Shown here one piece after another: positions 9,271 through 19,551 of a stretch of 64,000 bases of DNA. Below the pieces are notes generated by a model that had not been told where the DNA came from, ran no database searches, and saw only the letters and a program-made list of their open reading frames with translations. This stretch comes from Aliivibrio fischeri ATCC 7744 = JCM 18803 = DSM 507 (GTDB lineage Bacteria > Pseudomonadota > Gammaproteobacteria > Enterobacterales > Vibrionaceae), in contig NZ_CP092713.1 of the NCBI RefSeq assembly GCF_023983475.1, forward strand, positions 1,116,001 through 1,180,000, written 5' to 3'. Position 1 is the first letter of the stretch, and the number at the start of each line of letters is the position of its first letter. The position numbers were made by a program, and so were the translations under genes.

Positions 9271-9732
9271 ATGCCAAAAAGAAGTAAAGAAGATACTGAA
9301 ATCACCATCCAGAAAATCATGGATGCGGTTATTGATCAACTATTACGCTTAGGCTATGACAAAATGTCGTACACAACACTAAGTCAACAGACTGGTGTTT
9401 CAAGAACCGGCATTAGCCATCATTTTCCAAAGAAAACGGATTTTACAGCAGCGCTAGATGGTCGTATTTTCCGTCTTTTTGCTGAGCGCCTTGATATGCA
9501 AGGTGACAAACAACAATTTATTGATAGCTGGATTTCATCTCTAGAAGATGAACAATTCCGAGCTATTTTACGCCTTTTGTTCCACCATATCGTAACATCA
9601 GCAAATGCACATGAATTTGCACATAACGGTATTGAGCGTCTATATAGCATGGTTGAAGACCTATATGGAGAAGAGAGTCGTAAAGATCTAGAGTGGTTAA
9701 TAGGTCTATCTCTTATCCGAATGGCAAAATAA
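9271..9732 (+). CDS. TetR family transcriptional regulator
   Basis: A 153-residue TetR-type repressor, shorter than most (about 190). The N-terminal helix-turn-helix is clear: MSYTTLSQQTGVSRTGISHHFPKKTDF, with HHFPKK in place of the usual YYYFxxK. The remainder is a helical ligand domain. It precedes a TolC/HlyD/ABC-2 export operon on the same strand. A perfect 16-bp palindrome at 9798-9813, just before the first export gene, is a likely operator. AGAAGAG is the ribosome site. The expected ligand is a drug or metabolite exported by the operon. Confidence 0.92.
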   Translation: MPKRSKEDTEITIQKIMDAVIDQLLRLGYDKMSYTTLSQQTGVSRTGISHHFPKKTDFTAALDGRIFRLFAERLDMQGDKQQFIDSWISSLEDEQFRAILRLLFHHIVTSANAHEFAHNGIERLYSMVEDLYGEESRKDLEWLIGLSLIRMAK

Positions 9733-9752
9733 ATCTGGTTAATTGCATTAAA

Positions 9753-9780
9753 AAGCTTATCTTAGTGATAAGCTTTTTTT
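9753..9780 (+). terminator. Terminator after tetR-like gene
   Basis: Hairpin AAGCTTATC / GATAAGCTT with a short loop and nine T. It separates the regulator from the export operon, so the latter has its own promoter. Confidence 0.9.
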
Positions 9781-9797
9781 TTGCATCTAAGTTTATT

Positions 9798-9813
9798 TAG
9801 AGTATATACTCTA
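9798..9813. promoter_or_regulatory. Perfect 16-bp palindrome, candidate TetR operator
   Basis: TAGAGTATATACTCTA is an exact inverted repeat located about 15 bp before the start of the TolC-like gene and directly after the tetR terminator. Position and symmetry fit an operator for the upstream TetR-type repressor. A binding test has not been seen; this is inference. Confidence 0.6.
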
Positions 9814-9828
9814 TTTAACGGAGGGTTT

Positions 9829-11205
9829 ATGCTAAAAATGACACGTGTCTCAATCTTAATTACTACATTACTATCTATATCAGTACAGGCTAAATCTGTT
9901 GATTTCGATTCCGCTTGGAAAAATGTATTAAATAATCACAACGGTATTGCTGCTGAACGAATGAATGTACAGAGACAAGAGTCGTTGGCATCAGGAACGT
10001 CAGATCTCAATCTTCCTTCAATTACGTTAAGTGCAAATTACACTTACCTTGATGATGATGTTACCGTCTCTGGACAACAGTTAATTGATAGCACAAATAC
10101 AAACCCTGCAATAGCTGGATTACTTGGACAATTAGTAGGTCCAGTCACTTCAACACTTACTGAGCGTGATATTTTTACCAGTTCGATTCGTGCTATTTGG
10201 CCGATCTTTACTGGTGGTAGAATTTCAGCAGCAGAAAGTGCCGCTGAAGGAAAAACAGCGGAAGCTCGTAGCCAACTATTAATGAAACAACAAGCGTCTT
10301 ATGAAGATTTGGCAAAATATTACTTTAGTACCGTATTAGCGAAAGAAGTGGTTAATACGTATAGTGAAGTAGAGCAAGGCTTAGCGAAACACCGTGATAA
10401 TGCAATCAAACTACAACAACAAGGGCAAATTGCTAAAGTAGAGCGCCTTCAAGCAGATGCGTCTTACGACAAAGCAAAAGTCGACTTGCGAAAAGCACAG
10501 CAAGATTACGACATCGCTAATGCAGCATTGGTTAGCATGCTACAAACAACAGAAACCGTCACTCCTGAAACTCAATTATTCATCAATAAATCATTGCCTC
10601 AATTAAATGCATTTGTGGATAGCACATTAGATACTTATCCGGGGTTAGCGCTCCTAGATGCAAAAGAGCTGCAAGCAAAAAGTTTAGTGAAAGCCGAAAA
10701 AGGAAGCTATTACCCTGAAGTTTATCTGTATGGTAACTACAATCTATATGAAGGGGACAGTTTATCTGCAGAAATTACACCTGATTGGCTTGTAGGAGTA
10801 GGGGTTAATGTTCCTTTAATCGATAACAAGGGGCGTTCGGATAAAGTGGTGGCAGCACACAGTGCCATTCAACAGGTTCAATATTTAAAAACACAAGCAA
10901 AGCAAGATCTCGCATTATTGGTGGAGAAAACCTACCGAGAAGCACTGCAAGCGATTGATGAATATAACGGCTTGGCTTCCAGTTTAGAGCTTGCGAAAGA
11001 AAATGTGGAACTTCGTGAAAAAGCCTTTAAACAAGGGCTATCCACGTCACTAGATGTGGTCGATGCTGAGCTTTATCTTGCTAGCATTAAAACCCAACGT
11101 TCTTTAGCTTCATTTAATTATGTGATTTCTTTAGTTAAATTGCTGGCGTTAAGCAATCAAACAGACACTTTTGTACAATATCAACTACAAGCAAGACAAG
11201 GGTAA
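9829..11205 (+). CDS. TolC family outer-membrane efflux protein
   Basis: A 458-residue outer-membrane channel subunit. A signal peptide (VSILITTLLSISVQA) is followed by two repeated helical/beta halves typical of TolC proteins (ESLASGTSDLNLPSITLSANYTYL in the first, GSYYPEVYLYGNYNLYEGD in the second). It would trimerise to span the outer membrane and periplasm. ATG 9829 follows GGAGGG by 4 nt; an in-frame ATG further upstream would run through the palindrome and lacks a site. It heads a four-gene operon with an HlyD adaptor and two ABC-2 permeases. Confidence 0.92.
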   Translation: MLKMTRVSILITTLLSISVQAKSVDFDSAWKNVLNNHNGIAAERMNVQRQESLASGTSDLNLPSITLSANYTYLDDDVTVSGQQLIDSTNTNPAIAGLLGQLVGPVTSTLTERDIFTSSIRAIWPIFTGGRISAAESAAEGKTAEARSQLLMKQQASYEDLAKYYFSTVLAKEVVNTYSEVEQGLAKHRDNAIKLQQQGQIAKVERLQADASYDKAKVDLRKAQQDYDIANAALVSMLQTTETVTPETQLFINKSLPQLNAFVDSTLDTYPGLALLDAKELQAKSLVKAEKGSYYPEVYLYGNYNLYEGDSLSAEITPDWLVGVGVNVPLIDNKGRSDKVVAAHSAIQQVQYLKTQAKQDLALLVEKTYREALQAIDEYNGLASSLELAKENVELREKAFKQGLSTSLDVVDAELYLASIKTQRSLASFNYVISLVKLLALSNQTDTFVQYQLQARQG

Positions 11206-11209
11206 ACTC

Positions 11210-12193
11210 ATGAGTAACTCAAAAAAAATTATTAGCATTGTTACTTTATCGGTTGTTATTGGATGGATTGGCTACAGCTTTTGGGCCGCATATCAACCTC
11301 GTCCTGAATTACTTCAAGGTCAAATTGAAGCTGAACAATACAATATTTCATCCAAAGTCCCTGGACGTATTGAAAACATTTACGTTAAAAAGGGCGATAT
11401 GATTGAAAAAGGCCAAGCGGTATTTTCACTTTATAGCCCTGAAATCGAAGCTAAATTAGCACAAGCAAAAGCGGGAGAAGCTGCAGCTAGCGCATTAGCA
11501 GAAGAAGCTGAACAAGGAGCAAGAACTCAACAAGTTGCCGCAGCAAAAGATCAATGGCGTAAAGCAAAAGCGGCAAGTCAATTGCTTGAAAAAACCTACG
11601 CTCGTGTAAATAACTTATATAAAGACGGTGTTGTAGCTGAGCAGAAAAAAGACGAAACCTACACACAATGGCAAGCAGCTAAATACACGGAAAGTGCAGC
11701 TTATCAAATGTATCAAATGGCCAAAGAAGGTGCACGTACTGAGACAAAACGTGCAGCTAACGAGAAAGTAAAAATGGCGATGGGTTCAGTAGCAGAAGTT
11801 GAAGCTTATGTTGCTGATACAAAAATTGACAGTTGGTATCAAGGTGAAGTTTCACAAGTCCTATTAAATGCAGGTGAAATAGCGCCACAAGGGTTCCCTG
11901 TTGTTAGTGTCATTGATATGAATGAAGCATGGGCACTTTTTCATGTTCGTGAAGACAAACTAAAAAATTACACAAAAGGTAAGGTATTAAAAGTTTACCT
12001 TCCTGCACTTGATCGCACTGAAGATTTCAAAATCACTCATGTTTCCGTTTTAGGTGATTATGCTACATGGCGTGCAACCGATAATAGTCAGGGCTTTGAT
12101 CTTAAAACCTTTGAAATAGAAGCGCACCCGGTTAACCCTATTTCCGATCTTCGAGTTGGCATGAGTGCCATTGTTACGGTTGAAAGTAAATAA
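11210..12193 (+). CDS. HlyD-type periplasmic adaptor (membrane fusion protein)
   Basis: A 327-residue adaptor with one N-terminal membrane helix (IISIVTLSVVIGWIGYSFWAAY). The lipoyl half is seen as YNISSKVPGRIENIYVKKGDMIEKGQAVF, a long coiled coil rich in Ala, Glu and Lys spans about 85-195, and the second lipoyl/beta-barrel part follows (GEVSQVLLNAGEIAPQGFPVVSVID). It bridges the inner-membrane permeases to TolC. It starts 5 bp after the tolC-like stop (ATG 11210). Confidence 0.92.
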   Translation: MSNSKKIISIVTLSVVIGWIGYSFWAAYQPRPELLQGQIEAEQYNISSKVPGRIENIYVKKGDMIEKGQAVFSLYSPEIEAKLAQAKAGEAAASALAEEAEQGARTQQVAAAKDQWRKAKAASQLLEKTYARVNNLYKDGVVAEQKKDETYTQWQAAKYTESAAYQMYQMAKEGARTETKRAANEKVKMAMGSVAEVEAYVADTKIDSWYQGEVSQVLLNAGEIAPQGFPVVSVIDMNEAWALFHVREDKLKNYTKGKVLKVYLPALDRTEDFKITHVSVLGDYATWRATDNSQGFDLKTFEIEAHPVNPISDLRVGMSAIVTVESK

Positions 12194-12212
12194 GAATCAA
12201 GTGCAGAATACG

Positions 12213-13337
12213 ATGATATCAATGAAAACATATTGGCGTTCATACTTTACAAGCCCTTGGGTTATGGCGGTGACTTTTGTTTTACCGCTACTGATCTCGC
12301 TTGTGATTTGGTGGATATTCTCTTCAAATGTCGTTAGAGAACTACCCATTGATGTCGTCGATCTCGATCAATCTCATTTATCTAGAATGATGATCCGAGA
12401 TTACGATGCAACGCCAACACTTTCAGTTAAAAGTATTCAACCAAATAAAGAAAAAGCTAACCAAGCATTAACCAGAGGTGATAATTATGGCTATATTATT
12501 ATCCCTCATGATTTTGAAAAGAACGTAATGCTTGGTAAAAGCCCGAAAATTACAGGCTTTTACAATGGTCAGTTCATTCTTATCGCTAAGCAAATAAACT
12601 CAGCATTAATGCAAACAGACATGACAGCACAAGCCAAACTGTCAGTAATTAAACAATTAAGCATTAAAGAAACTACCTGGACTCAAGCCATTAATGCAGC
12701 CGTTCCGATTAAGGTGCAAGTGACGCCATTGTTTAACCTTGGTAGTAATTATAATCAATTCCTTGTTTCTGCCATCTTACCTGCTATTTGGCAAATGGCG
12801 GTTATTGTTGGCATGCTTTGGGCTATGCAAAATGAATCTATGCGAACAGGATGTAACTCGCTTCGTGAGTGGTTTGATAAGCAAAATCGGCTAAGTATAT
12901 TCAACTTTACCTTGGTTTATTTTTGCATAGCGATGATGCTAGGCGCTGTGCTGTTTTATTTTTTATACGGTGTAATTGGATTTCCATTTAATGGTTCAAT
13001 CACGGCATTTATTTTAAACATGAGTTTGATGAGTTTTGCTTGCATCAGTTTAGGTATTGCCATCGGTTATGGTACAAATGACATTGTAAAAGCAATGAGC
13101 ATTTCTGGTGCTTATACTGCACCTAGTTTTGCATTTTTAGGGGTGACATTTCCTGTAACGGATATGAACTCATTAGCCACGTTTTGGCATTCTATTTTAC
13201 CAGCAAGTCATTTTGTTCGAGCTCAAATTGAATTATCAAATTACGGAGACTCTTTAGTTAGTGCATTTCCTAACATTGGGGGGCTGACTTTATTTACTCT
13301 TCCTTTGTTATTACTTTCTCTTAAGCTAAAGAAATAA
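12213..13337 (+). CDS. ABC-2 type transporter permease, first subunit
   Basis: A 374-residue permease. An N-terminal membrane helix (WVMAVTFVLPLLISLVIWWIF) is followed by a large periplasmic domain starting with LPIDVVDLDQSHLSRMM. A C-terminal bundle of about five helices begins near residue 195. This is the YhhJ/YbhS layout (ABC-2 membrane family). ATG 12213 is 20 bp after the adaptor stop; ATG 12222 is also possible. It pairs with the next gene. No ATP-binding subunit is encoded in the operon, which is unusual for an ABC exporter. Confidence 0.88.
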   Translation: MISMKTYWRSYFTSPWVMAVTFVLPLLISLVIWWIFSSNVVRELPIDVVDLDQSHLSRMMIRDYDATPTLSVKSIQPNKEKANQALTRGDNYGYIIIPHDFEKNVMLGKSPKITGFYNGQFILIAKQINSALMQTDMTAQAKLSVIKQLSIKETTWTQAINAAVPIKVQVTPLFNLGSNYNQFLVSAILPAIWQMAVIVGMLWAMQNESMRTGCNSLREWFDKQNRLSIFNFTLVYFCIAMMLGAVLFYFLYGVIGFPFNGSITAFILNMSLMSFACISLGIAIGYGTNDIVKAMSISGAYTAPSFAFLGVTFPVTDMNSLATFWHSILPASHFVRAQIELSNYGDSLVSAFPNIGGLTLFTLPLLLLSLKLKK

Positions 13338-13340
13338 ATT

Positions 13341-14465
13341 ATGTCGCTATTTCTACTTATTCAAAAAGAAGCAAAAGCCATATTCAGTAACACTACGATT
13401 GTACTAGCAATGATTGGTGGTGTACTTTTTTATGCGTTCTTGTATCCATTACCGTATCAGCATCAAAGCCCTGAAGAACAAAAGATCTCAGTGGTGGATC
13501 TCGATAAATCTGAGCTAAGTAGAAAGTTTGCTCGAATGGTCAATACCTCACAACAAGTTAATGTGGTGGAACAAGCAAACAGTATTGAACAGGCTAAAAG
13601 TCAATTTTTAAACAATGAGATAACCGGTTTTTTAGTTATCCCATCTGAATTTTCAAAAAAATTACAGTTAGGTGAAGCACCAACCGTTGGCTATGCAGGT
13701 GACGCCTCTTATTTTTTGATTTACGGAACCATAGTAGAAGGATTAATGACCGCTGGTGGAACTATTTCTGCTGAATATCGAGTTGCTCACTTGGCTATAG
13801 ATGGTACACCGATGAATGCGGCTATTCATTCATTTAGGCCATTCCAATCTAATTACATTCCTGTATTTAACCATTACATGGGGTATGTACAATATGTCGT
13901 TCCCGCAGTATTTGTGCTTATTCTTCAGCAAACCTTATTAATGGCTGTTGGGGTAAGACAAAAACAAGCATCAACTAATGAAAATACAGCAACACATCTG
14001 ATCGTTAGGTTTGGAATATTCCTCTTTACCGAGTTATTACTAGCGTGTTTGTATTTTGGTTATTTCTTTGATTTTTATTCTATCAGTCGATTTGGCACAC
14101 CATTAGAAATACTGGTTTTATTGGTACCATTCATATCGTCTGTGATTTTACTTGGCTTATTCCTTGGTAAGGTACTTCCAACGTCAGAAAGTATTTTATT
14201 ACTTGTTTTGTTTAGTTCTATGCCAATTGTATTTAGTGCGGGCTTTATTTGGCCTGCAGAGATGGTGCCAAGTGTTATTACCGATATCATGCATCTATTA
14301 CCTAGTGGTTTTGCCATTAACGGATTTTTAAAACTGAATCAGCAAGGGGCAGGGTTAAGCGGTGTATTAACGAATTTAAGTGGTCTATACGCACTGTGTA
14401 TCCTTTATGCTTTTCTATTTTTCATTACTCGAAATAAAAACAATCTCAAAGGTGATACTGAGTAA
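13341..14465 (+). CDS. ABC-2 type transporter permease, second subunit
   Basis: A 374-residue paralogue of the preceding permease, starting 3 bp after its stop. It has the same plan: N-terminal helix, periplasmic region starting KISVVDLDKSELSRKFARM, then several C-terminal helices. Its likely partner is the first permease, forming a heterodimer working with the HlyD adaptor and TolC channel. The energy source is not evident because there is no nucleotide-binding subunit nearby. Confidence 0.88.
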   Translation: MSLFLLIQKEAKAIFSNTTIVLAMIGGVLFYAFLYPLPYQHQSPEEQKISVVDLDKSELSRKFARMVNTSQQVNVVEQANSIEQAKSQFLNNEITGFLVIPSEFSKKLQLGEAPTVGYAGDASYFLIYGTIVEGLMTAGGTISAEYRVAHLAIDGTPMNAAIHSFRPFQSNYIPVFNHYMGYVQYVVPAVFVLILQQTLLMAVGVRQKQASTNENTATHLIVRFGIFLFTELLLACLYFGYFFDFYSISRFGTPLEILVLLVPFISSVILLGLFLGKVLPTSESILLLVLFSSMPIVFSAGFIWPAEMVPSVITDIMHLLPSGFAINGFLKLNQQGAGLSGVLTNLSGLYALCILYAFLFFITRNKNNLKGDTE

Positions 14466-14574
14466 CATCATAATTTCAAAAGTAAATGAAGTGACTCGAT
14501 TTCATTTTTACTGAGTGAGTAACTGTATAAGAAGTTTGGTAAATTGTTCTTAGTTTGGACTAGGGATACTTATA

Positions 14575-15129
14575 ATGAAAAAACAGCTACTTGGAATTAT
14601 CATATCAGCAAGTTTATTAATGGGGTGTCAGAGCACATCAGATGATGAAATGGCAGATATTGCAGAAACACCAACCGTTGCATCATTTGTTGATTACCAC
14701 AATCAACAACTACAACAATTTGTTACAGAAGATATTGGTAGTGTTGCTCAAGCAAATGAAGAGATTATCATTTTACTAAATGGTGATAAGAGCTTCGATT
14801 CTGGCAGTATAGAAATAAAAAATGAGAGCAAACTTGTACTATCACAGTTAGCCAAATTACTGAATGATAAACCAGAGTCAGAAGTGTTTATTGCAGGTCA
14901 TACTGACAGCCGTGGCAGCAAAAAATTCAATATGTCTCTCTCCAATCAACGTGCTGATTCTGTTCTGGCTTTACTAGAAGAAAATGGCGTTGATGGTAAT
15001 CGAATCAATACCTATGGTTTTGGTGAATCAGAACCAATTGCCACTAACATAAATGCAGAAGGGCGCAAAAAGAACCGCCGTATTGAGATCAGAATAACCC
15101 CCATATCTGAGCTCTTTGACAAAGAATGA
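14575..15129 (+). CDS. OmpA-family lipoprotein
   Basis: A 184-residue lipoprotein. The signal peptide ends in the lipobox LLMGC (Cys 18). The C-terminal OmpA-like peptidoglycan-binding domain is complete: GHTDSRGSKKFNMSLSNQRAD, YGFGESEPIATN and NRRIEIRI. It should tether the outer membrane to peptidoglycan through diaminopimelate contacts of the conserved Asp and Arg. AGGGA precedes the ATG, and the gene has its own promoter region about 110 bp after the permease. Confidence 0.92.
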   Translation: MKKQLLGIIISASLLMGCQSTSDDEMADIAETPTVASFVDYHNQQLQQFVTEDIGSVAQANEEIIILLNGDKSFDSGSIEIKNESKLVLSQLAKLLNDKPESEVFIAGHTDSRGSKKFNMSLSNQRADSVLALLEENGVDGNRINTYGFGESEPIATNINAEGRKKNRRIEIRITPISELFDKE

Positions 15130-15208
15130 TCTCAGTTTATTAGAGTAAGTCTACTTAATAATTAACTCTCTCATGTATAATAAGCCTTATTTCAAAAAGG
15201 AAAATGAA

Positions 15209-15484
15209 ATGGGGCTTTTTTCACGTTTATTTGGCTCATCAACTGCAACTGAATCTACTGTTGAACCAGTTGAGTACAAATCTTTTCTCATCTATCCAAA
15301 TTCAGAACCTGATGGTTCGCAATTTCGAATTGCTGGAAAACTCACCAAAGAAATCAACGGCGAATTAAAAGAACATCGCTTTATTCGCTCTGATGTTATC
15401 TCATCAAAAGCCAACGCCGATGAACTTATGGTAAGTAAAGCAAAAGTACTGATCGATCAACTTGGTGATTCATTATTTAAATAA
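15209..15484 (+). CDS. HlyU-domain protein (Pfam HlyU type, small)
   Basis: A 91-residue protein beginning MGLFSRLFGSS, with YKSFLIYPNSEPDGSQFRIAGKLTKE and HRFIRSD, matching the small conserved family that Pfam calls HlyU. Despite the name this family is distinct from the ArsR-type HlyU regulator of Vibrio. Its role is not established. ATG 15209 is chosen because AAAAAGGAAAATGAA lies directly before it. Confidence 0.8.
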   Translation: MGLFSRLFGSSTATESTVEPVEYKSFLIYPNSEPDGSQFRIAGKLTKEINGELKEHRFIRSDVISSKANADELMVSKAKVLIDQLGDSLFK

Positions 15485-15742
15485 TGTAACTAGATTGATA
15501 TTAAAAAATAAACAATTTGATTGTTTTTTCGACTTATTCTTGAAAATCAATAAGTAACAATTAGTGGTTTGACCTCTTTTTTGTCACCAAAATGTTGTTT
15601 TTTTACTAAATAGCGGTGAGAATAAGGTCGTATAAAATTTTAAGTAATGAAAATATGTCATTTTATTACAAAACACTTGAATTAATCGGTTAGCTTGGAT
15701 AAAACTAACTGACAAATTCATGCCAATAGTCAAGGAATTACT

Positions 15743-17299
15743 ATGCAAATTGGTGTACCTAGAGAAGTCTTCGCGGGTGAAACCCGTGTTGCTGCAACGC
15801 CTAAAACGGTTGAGCAGCTTATCAAGCTTGGTTTTACTGTTGCTGTAGAATCAAACGCTGGTATCTTAGCGAGCTTTGATAATTCAGCTTTTGAACAAGC
15901 TGGCGCAATCGTTGTTTCAACAGATGATGTGTGGAAATCAGAACTGATTCTGAAAGTAAATGCACCTCAAGTAAATGAAGCAACGGGTGTTGATGAGTTC
16001 GATTTAATTCAAGATGGCGCAAGCTTAATCAGCTTTATTTGGCCAGCACAAAATGAAGAACTACTAGCGAAGTTAGCAACAAAGAACATTAACGTTCTTG
16101 CTATGGATTCGGTTCCTCGTATTTCTCGAGCTCAAGCGCTTGATGCCCTAAGTTCAATGGCAAACATTGCAGGTTACCGTGCTGTAGTTGAAGCTGCGCA
16201 TGAATTTGGCCGCTTCTTTACAGGTCAAATTACAGCGGCTGGTAAAGTGCCACCGGCTAAAGTACTTGTTGCTGGTGCTGGTGTTGCGGGTCTTGCCGCT
16301 ATCGGTGCTGCTGGTAGCCTTGGTGCAATCGTTCGTGCATTTGACGTTCGTCCAGAAGTAAAAGAACAAGTGCAATCAATGGGTGCAGAATTCCTTGAAG
16401 TTGATTTCAAAGAAAACTCTGGCTCAGGTGATGGCTACGCTAAAGAAATGTCTGATGAGTTCAACAAAAAAGCAGAAGAGCTATATGCAGCTCAAGCTAA
16501 AGACGTTGATATCATCATTACAACAGCACTGATCCCAGGTCGTCCAGCACCGAAGCTAATCACCAAAGAAATGGTTGATAGCATGAAAGCGGGCAGTGTT
16601 ATTGTCGACTTAGCGGCAGCGAACGGCGGTAACTGTGAATACACAGTAAAAGACGAAGTTTTCGTAACTGAAAACGGCGTTAAGATCGTTGGTTATACTG
16701 ATATGGTTGGTCGTCTACCAACTCAATCATCTCAGCTATACGGTACAAACTTAGTAAACCTTCTAAAACTTTTATGTAAAGAAAAAGATGGCAACATCAA
16801 CATCGATTTTGAAGACGTTGTTCTTCGTGGTGTAACGGTTGTTAAAGAAGGCGAAGTAACTTGGCCTGCGCCACCAATTCAAGTTTCAGCACAACCACAA
16901 GCGAAAGCAGCTCCAAAAGCTAAGGTTGAGCCAAAAGTTGAAGAGCCAACATCACCAGTTAAAAAGTTCTCGATGATCGGTGCAGGTATTGCCGCATTTG
17001 GTTGGGTTGCGTCTGTAGCTCCAGCAGCATTCTTAGCACACTTTACTGTATTCGTACTTGCGTGTGTGGTTGGTTATTACGTGGTATGGAATGTAAGTCA
17101 TTCACTTCACACACCACTAATGTCAGTAACAAACGCTATCTCAGGCATCATCATTGTAGGTGCATTACTGCAAGTAGGTCAGGGTAATGGCGTCGTTTCA
17201 TTTTTAGCATTTATCGCAGTTCTTATCGCAAGTATTAATATATTTGGCGGTTTCGCTGTAACCAAGCGTATGCTTGAAATGTTCCGTAAAGATAAATAA
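15743..17299 (+). CDS. pntA: NAD(P) transhydrogenase subunit alpha
   Basis: The 518-residue alpha subunit of the proton-translocating transhydrogenase, which reduces NADP+ with NADH using the proton gradient. The NAD(H)-binding domain I has the Rossmann motif [17 protein letters not shown] (about residue 177) and the [15 protein letters not shown] region. An Ala/Pro/Lys-rich linker (about 385-405) leads to four predicted C-terminal membrane helices. AAGGAATTACT precedes the ATG. It forms an operon with pntB 11 bp downstream. Confidence 0.97.
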   Translation: MQIGVPREVFAGETRVAATPKTVEQLIKLGFTVAVESNAGILASFDNSAFEQAGAIVVSTDDVWKSELILKVNAPQVNEATGVDEFDLIQDGASLISFIWPAQNEELLAKLATKNINVLAMDSVPRISRAQALDALSSMANIAGYRAVVEAAHEFGRFFTGQITAAGKVPPAKVLVAGAGVAGLAAIGAAGSLGAIVRAFDVRPEVKEQVQSMGAEFLEVDFKENSGSGDGYAKEMSDEFNKKAEELYAAQAKDVDIIITTALIPGRPAPKLITKEMVDSMKAGSVIVDLAAANGGNCEYTVKDEVFVTENGVKIVGYTDMVGRLPTQSSQLYGTNLVNLLKLLCKEKDGNINIDFEDVVLRGVTVVKEGEVTWPAPPIQVSAQPQAKAAPKAKVEPKVEEPTSPVKKFSMIGAGIAAFGWVASVAPAAFLAHFTVFVLACVVGYYVVWNVSHSLHTPLMSVTNAISGIIIVGALLQVGQGNGVVSFLAFIAVLIASINIFGGFAVTKRMLEMFRKDK

Positions 17300-17310
17300 G
17301 GAGTAGGACA

Positions 17311-18687
17311 ATGTCAGCAGGATTAGTTCAAGCAGCGTATATTGTATCTGCCGTTCTATTTATCATGAGTTTAGCAGGTCTGTCTAAACAAGAGACAGCT
17401 CGTAGCGGTAACTACTACGGTATTACTGGTATGGCTATCGCACTTATCGCAACCATCTTTGGCCCTGACTCAACAGGAACAGGTTGGATCATCGTAGCAA
17501 TGGCTATGGGTGGCGCGATTGGTCTTTACTATGCGAAAAAAGTTGAAATGACTGAAATGCCAGAACTTGTGGCAATTCTTCACAGCTTTGTTGGTATGGC
17601 TGCGGTTCTTGTTGGTTTCAACAGTTACATCGATCACGGTGTTCTTGTTGGTGCTATGCTAAATATCCACCTTGTAGAAGTATTCTTAGGCGTCTTCATT
17701 GGTGCGGTTACTTTCACCGGTTCTTTAGTTGCATTCGGCAAACTACGTGGAGTGATTAACTCATCTGCACTTCAATTACCTCACCGTCATAAGCTGAACT
17801 TACTAGCATTAGTTGTATCTGCAGGTCTTCTTTACCACTTTGTAAGTGTTGAAGGCAGCATGTTCGCTCTTATTCTAGTAACACTGATCGCATTTGCATT
17901 CGGTTATCACTTGGTTGCTTCAATCGGTGGTGCAGATATGCCAGTGGTTGTTTCAATGCTTAACTCATACTCTGGTTGGGCAGCGGCAGCAGCAGGTTTC
18001 ATGCTATCAAACGATCTACTGATTGTTACTGGTGCATTAGTAGGTTCATCAGGTGCAATTCTGTCTTACATCATGTGTAAAGCAATGAACCGTTCTTTCA
18101 TCAGCGTAATTGCTGGTGGTTTCGGTCAAGACGTTGTTGCTTCATCTGGTGATGAAGAGCAGGGCGAGCATCGTGAAACAACAGCTGAAGAAGTAGCAGA
18201 AATGCTTAAAAACTCTAAGTCTGTTGTTATCACTCCAGGATACGGCATGGCAGTAGCTCAAGCTCAATACCCAGTTCATGAAATCACTGAAAAACTTCGT
18301 GCTCAAGGTGTTGAAGTGCGTTTTGGTATCCACCCAGTTGCGGGTCGTTTACCTGGTCATATGAACGTTCTTCTTGCAGAAGCTAAAGTACCTTACGATA
18401 TCGTTCTAGAGATGGATGAGATCAACGATGACTTATCTGAAACAGATACCGTTCTAGTTATTGGTGCTAACGATACAGTTAACCCTGCAGCAATGGAAGA
18501 TCCAAACAGCCCAATCGCTGGTATGCCAGTTCTAGAAGTGTGGAATGCGAAAAACGTAATCGTGTTCAAACGTTCTATGAACACAGGTTATGCTGGTGTT
18601 CAAAACCCACTGTTCTTTAAAGAAAACACTGAAATGCTTTTCGGTGATGCTAAAGAAAGTTGTGTGGAAATCAGCAAACATATCTAA
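17311..18687 (+). CDS. pntB: NAD(P) transhydrogenase subunit beta
   Basis: The 458-residue beta subunit: about nine membrane helices forming the proton channel (domain II), then the NADP(H)-binding domain III with [35 protein letters not shown] and [12 protein letters not shown]. Length and motifs match E. coli PntB. AAGGAGTAGGACA is a strong ribosome site. A terminator follows at 18711-18739. In E. coli this enzyme is a main NADPH source. Confidence 0.97.
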   Translation: MSAGLVQAAYIVSAVLFIMSLAGLSKQETARSGNYYGITGMAIALIATIFGPDSTGTGWIIVAMAMGGAIGLYYAKKVEMTEMPELVAILHSFVGMAAVLVGFNSYIDHGVLVGAMLNIHLVEVFLGVFIGAVTFTGSLVAFGKLRGVINSSALQLPHRHKLNLLALVVSAGLLYHFVSVEGSMFALILVTLIAFAFGYHLVASIGGADMPVVVSMLNSYSGWAAAAAGFMLSNDLLIVTGALVGSSGAILSYIMCKAMNRSFISVIAGGFGQDVVASSGDEEQGEHRETTAEEVAEMLKNSKSVVITPGYGMAVAQAQYPVHEITEKLRAQGVEVRFGIHPVAGRLPGHMNVLLAEAKVPYDIVLEMDEINDDLSETDTVLVIGANDTVNPAAMEDPNSPIAGMPVLEVWNAKNVIVFKRSMNTGYAGVQNPLFFKENTEMLFGDAKESCVEISKHI

Positions 18688-18710
18688 TATGTTAATCTGA
18701 TAGAGTCGAT

Positions 18711-18739
18711 AAGCCGAGATGTAATGTCTCGGCTTTTTT
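18711..18739 (+). terminator. Terminator of pntAB
   Basis: Hairpin AAGCCGAGA / TCTCGGCTT with a 7-nt loop and a T run, 24 bp after the pntB stop. Confidence 0.92.
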
Positions 18740-18859
18740 GTATCTGTACTATATTAATGAACATAAAAATTCAGTTGGTTAGAAAAATTGCCGGGGTTAT
18801 ACAAAAAATTCTGAGTATTCATGCACTTTAGTGAATAAATTAGTTCCTATATCTTCCAT

Positions 18860-19477
18860 ATGATAAACTCTCAAGATCGTTCATTAATCAGTATCATCAT
18901 GTTTTCAGCCACTTCTTTTTTTAAAGCTTTCTCTGTTGCACTCATTTTAAGTGCCTACGCTATTTTATTTGCTTTATGGCAACACTCATCAACTCAACTT
19001 AATTACGCATCACGAGACATGGATTGGGAATGGTCATGGATGTACTACGAACCGTTTTCTAATGGAATTCAAACAACACGTACTAAAGACACTAAGCAGC
19101 TGTTATTTAGACGCGTGGATACCAGTTCAAAACTCACTACTGTGGTAAATATTACTTATACCAATAAGCTAGAAATCATAGTGACGTATGAAGACTCGTG
19201 TCTATCTGGCTCATTTTTTCCTGCTAAGCTAAAGTTAAATCAAACTCCGCAAGAACAGATCAATTTCCAATGTGAGAAGAATGGCCGAGGTTATCTATTT
19301 AGACGTACCGCAAATCAACTTACATCAGTACAAATCAAATCAGATAAATTTGAGCTAAAAGAAAACTTTTCTGAGTGGCCAATTAATGAATTAAAGAAGG
19401 ATCAGTTTATACAACAACATTCTAATTTCTTTAAAAAGAAAGGTCAGAGTGACGTGTATGAATGGAGTAGGGATTAA
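18860..19477 (+). CDS. Membrane-anchored protein of unknown function
   Basis: A 205-residue protein with one N-terminal hydrophobic segment (SVALILSAYAILFALW, about 22-40) and a hydrophilic, aromatic and Lys-rich remainder, so probably bitopic or periplasmic. Two Cys (ca. 112 and 133) lie in the outer part. The start is uncertain: ATG 18860 and ATG 18899 both lack a good ribosome site. I recognise no family. Confidence 0.65.
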   Translation: MINSQDRSLISIIMFSATSFFKAFSVALILSAYAILFALWQHSSTQLNYASRDMDWEWSWMYYEPFSNGIQTTRTKDTKQLLFRRVDTSSKLTTVVNITYTNKLEIIVTYEDSCLSGSFFPAKLKLNQTPQEQINFQCEKNGRGYLFRRTANQLTSVQIKSDKFELKENFSEWPINELKKDQFIQQHSNFFKKKGQSDVYEWSRD

Positions 19478-19500
19478 CTATTTTAATAATATACAGGCAT

Positions 19501-19530
19501 AAAAAAAGACGCATATTCGCGTCTTTTTTA
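19501..19530. terminator. Bidirectional terminator
   Basis: AAAAAAGACGC / GCGTCTTTTTT stem with A run on one side and T run on the other, serving the unknown membrane protein and the convergent PhnA-domain gene. Confidence 0.88.
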
Positions 19531-19551
19531 TGTCTTTTAGTAATTAATCAA

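Noticed and set aside
15209-15484. HlyU as haemolysin activator
   Set aside because: The sequence belongs to the small Pfam HlyU family, not to the ArsR-type HlyU regulator, and no haemolysin gene is present.
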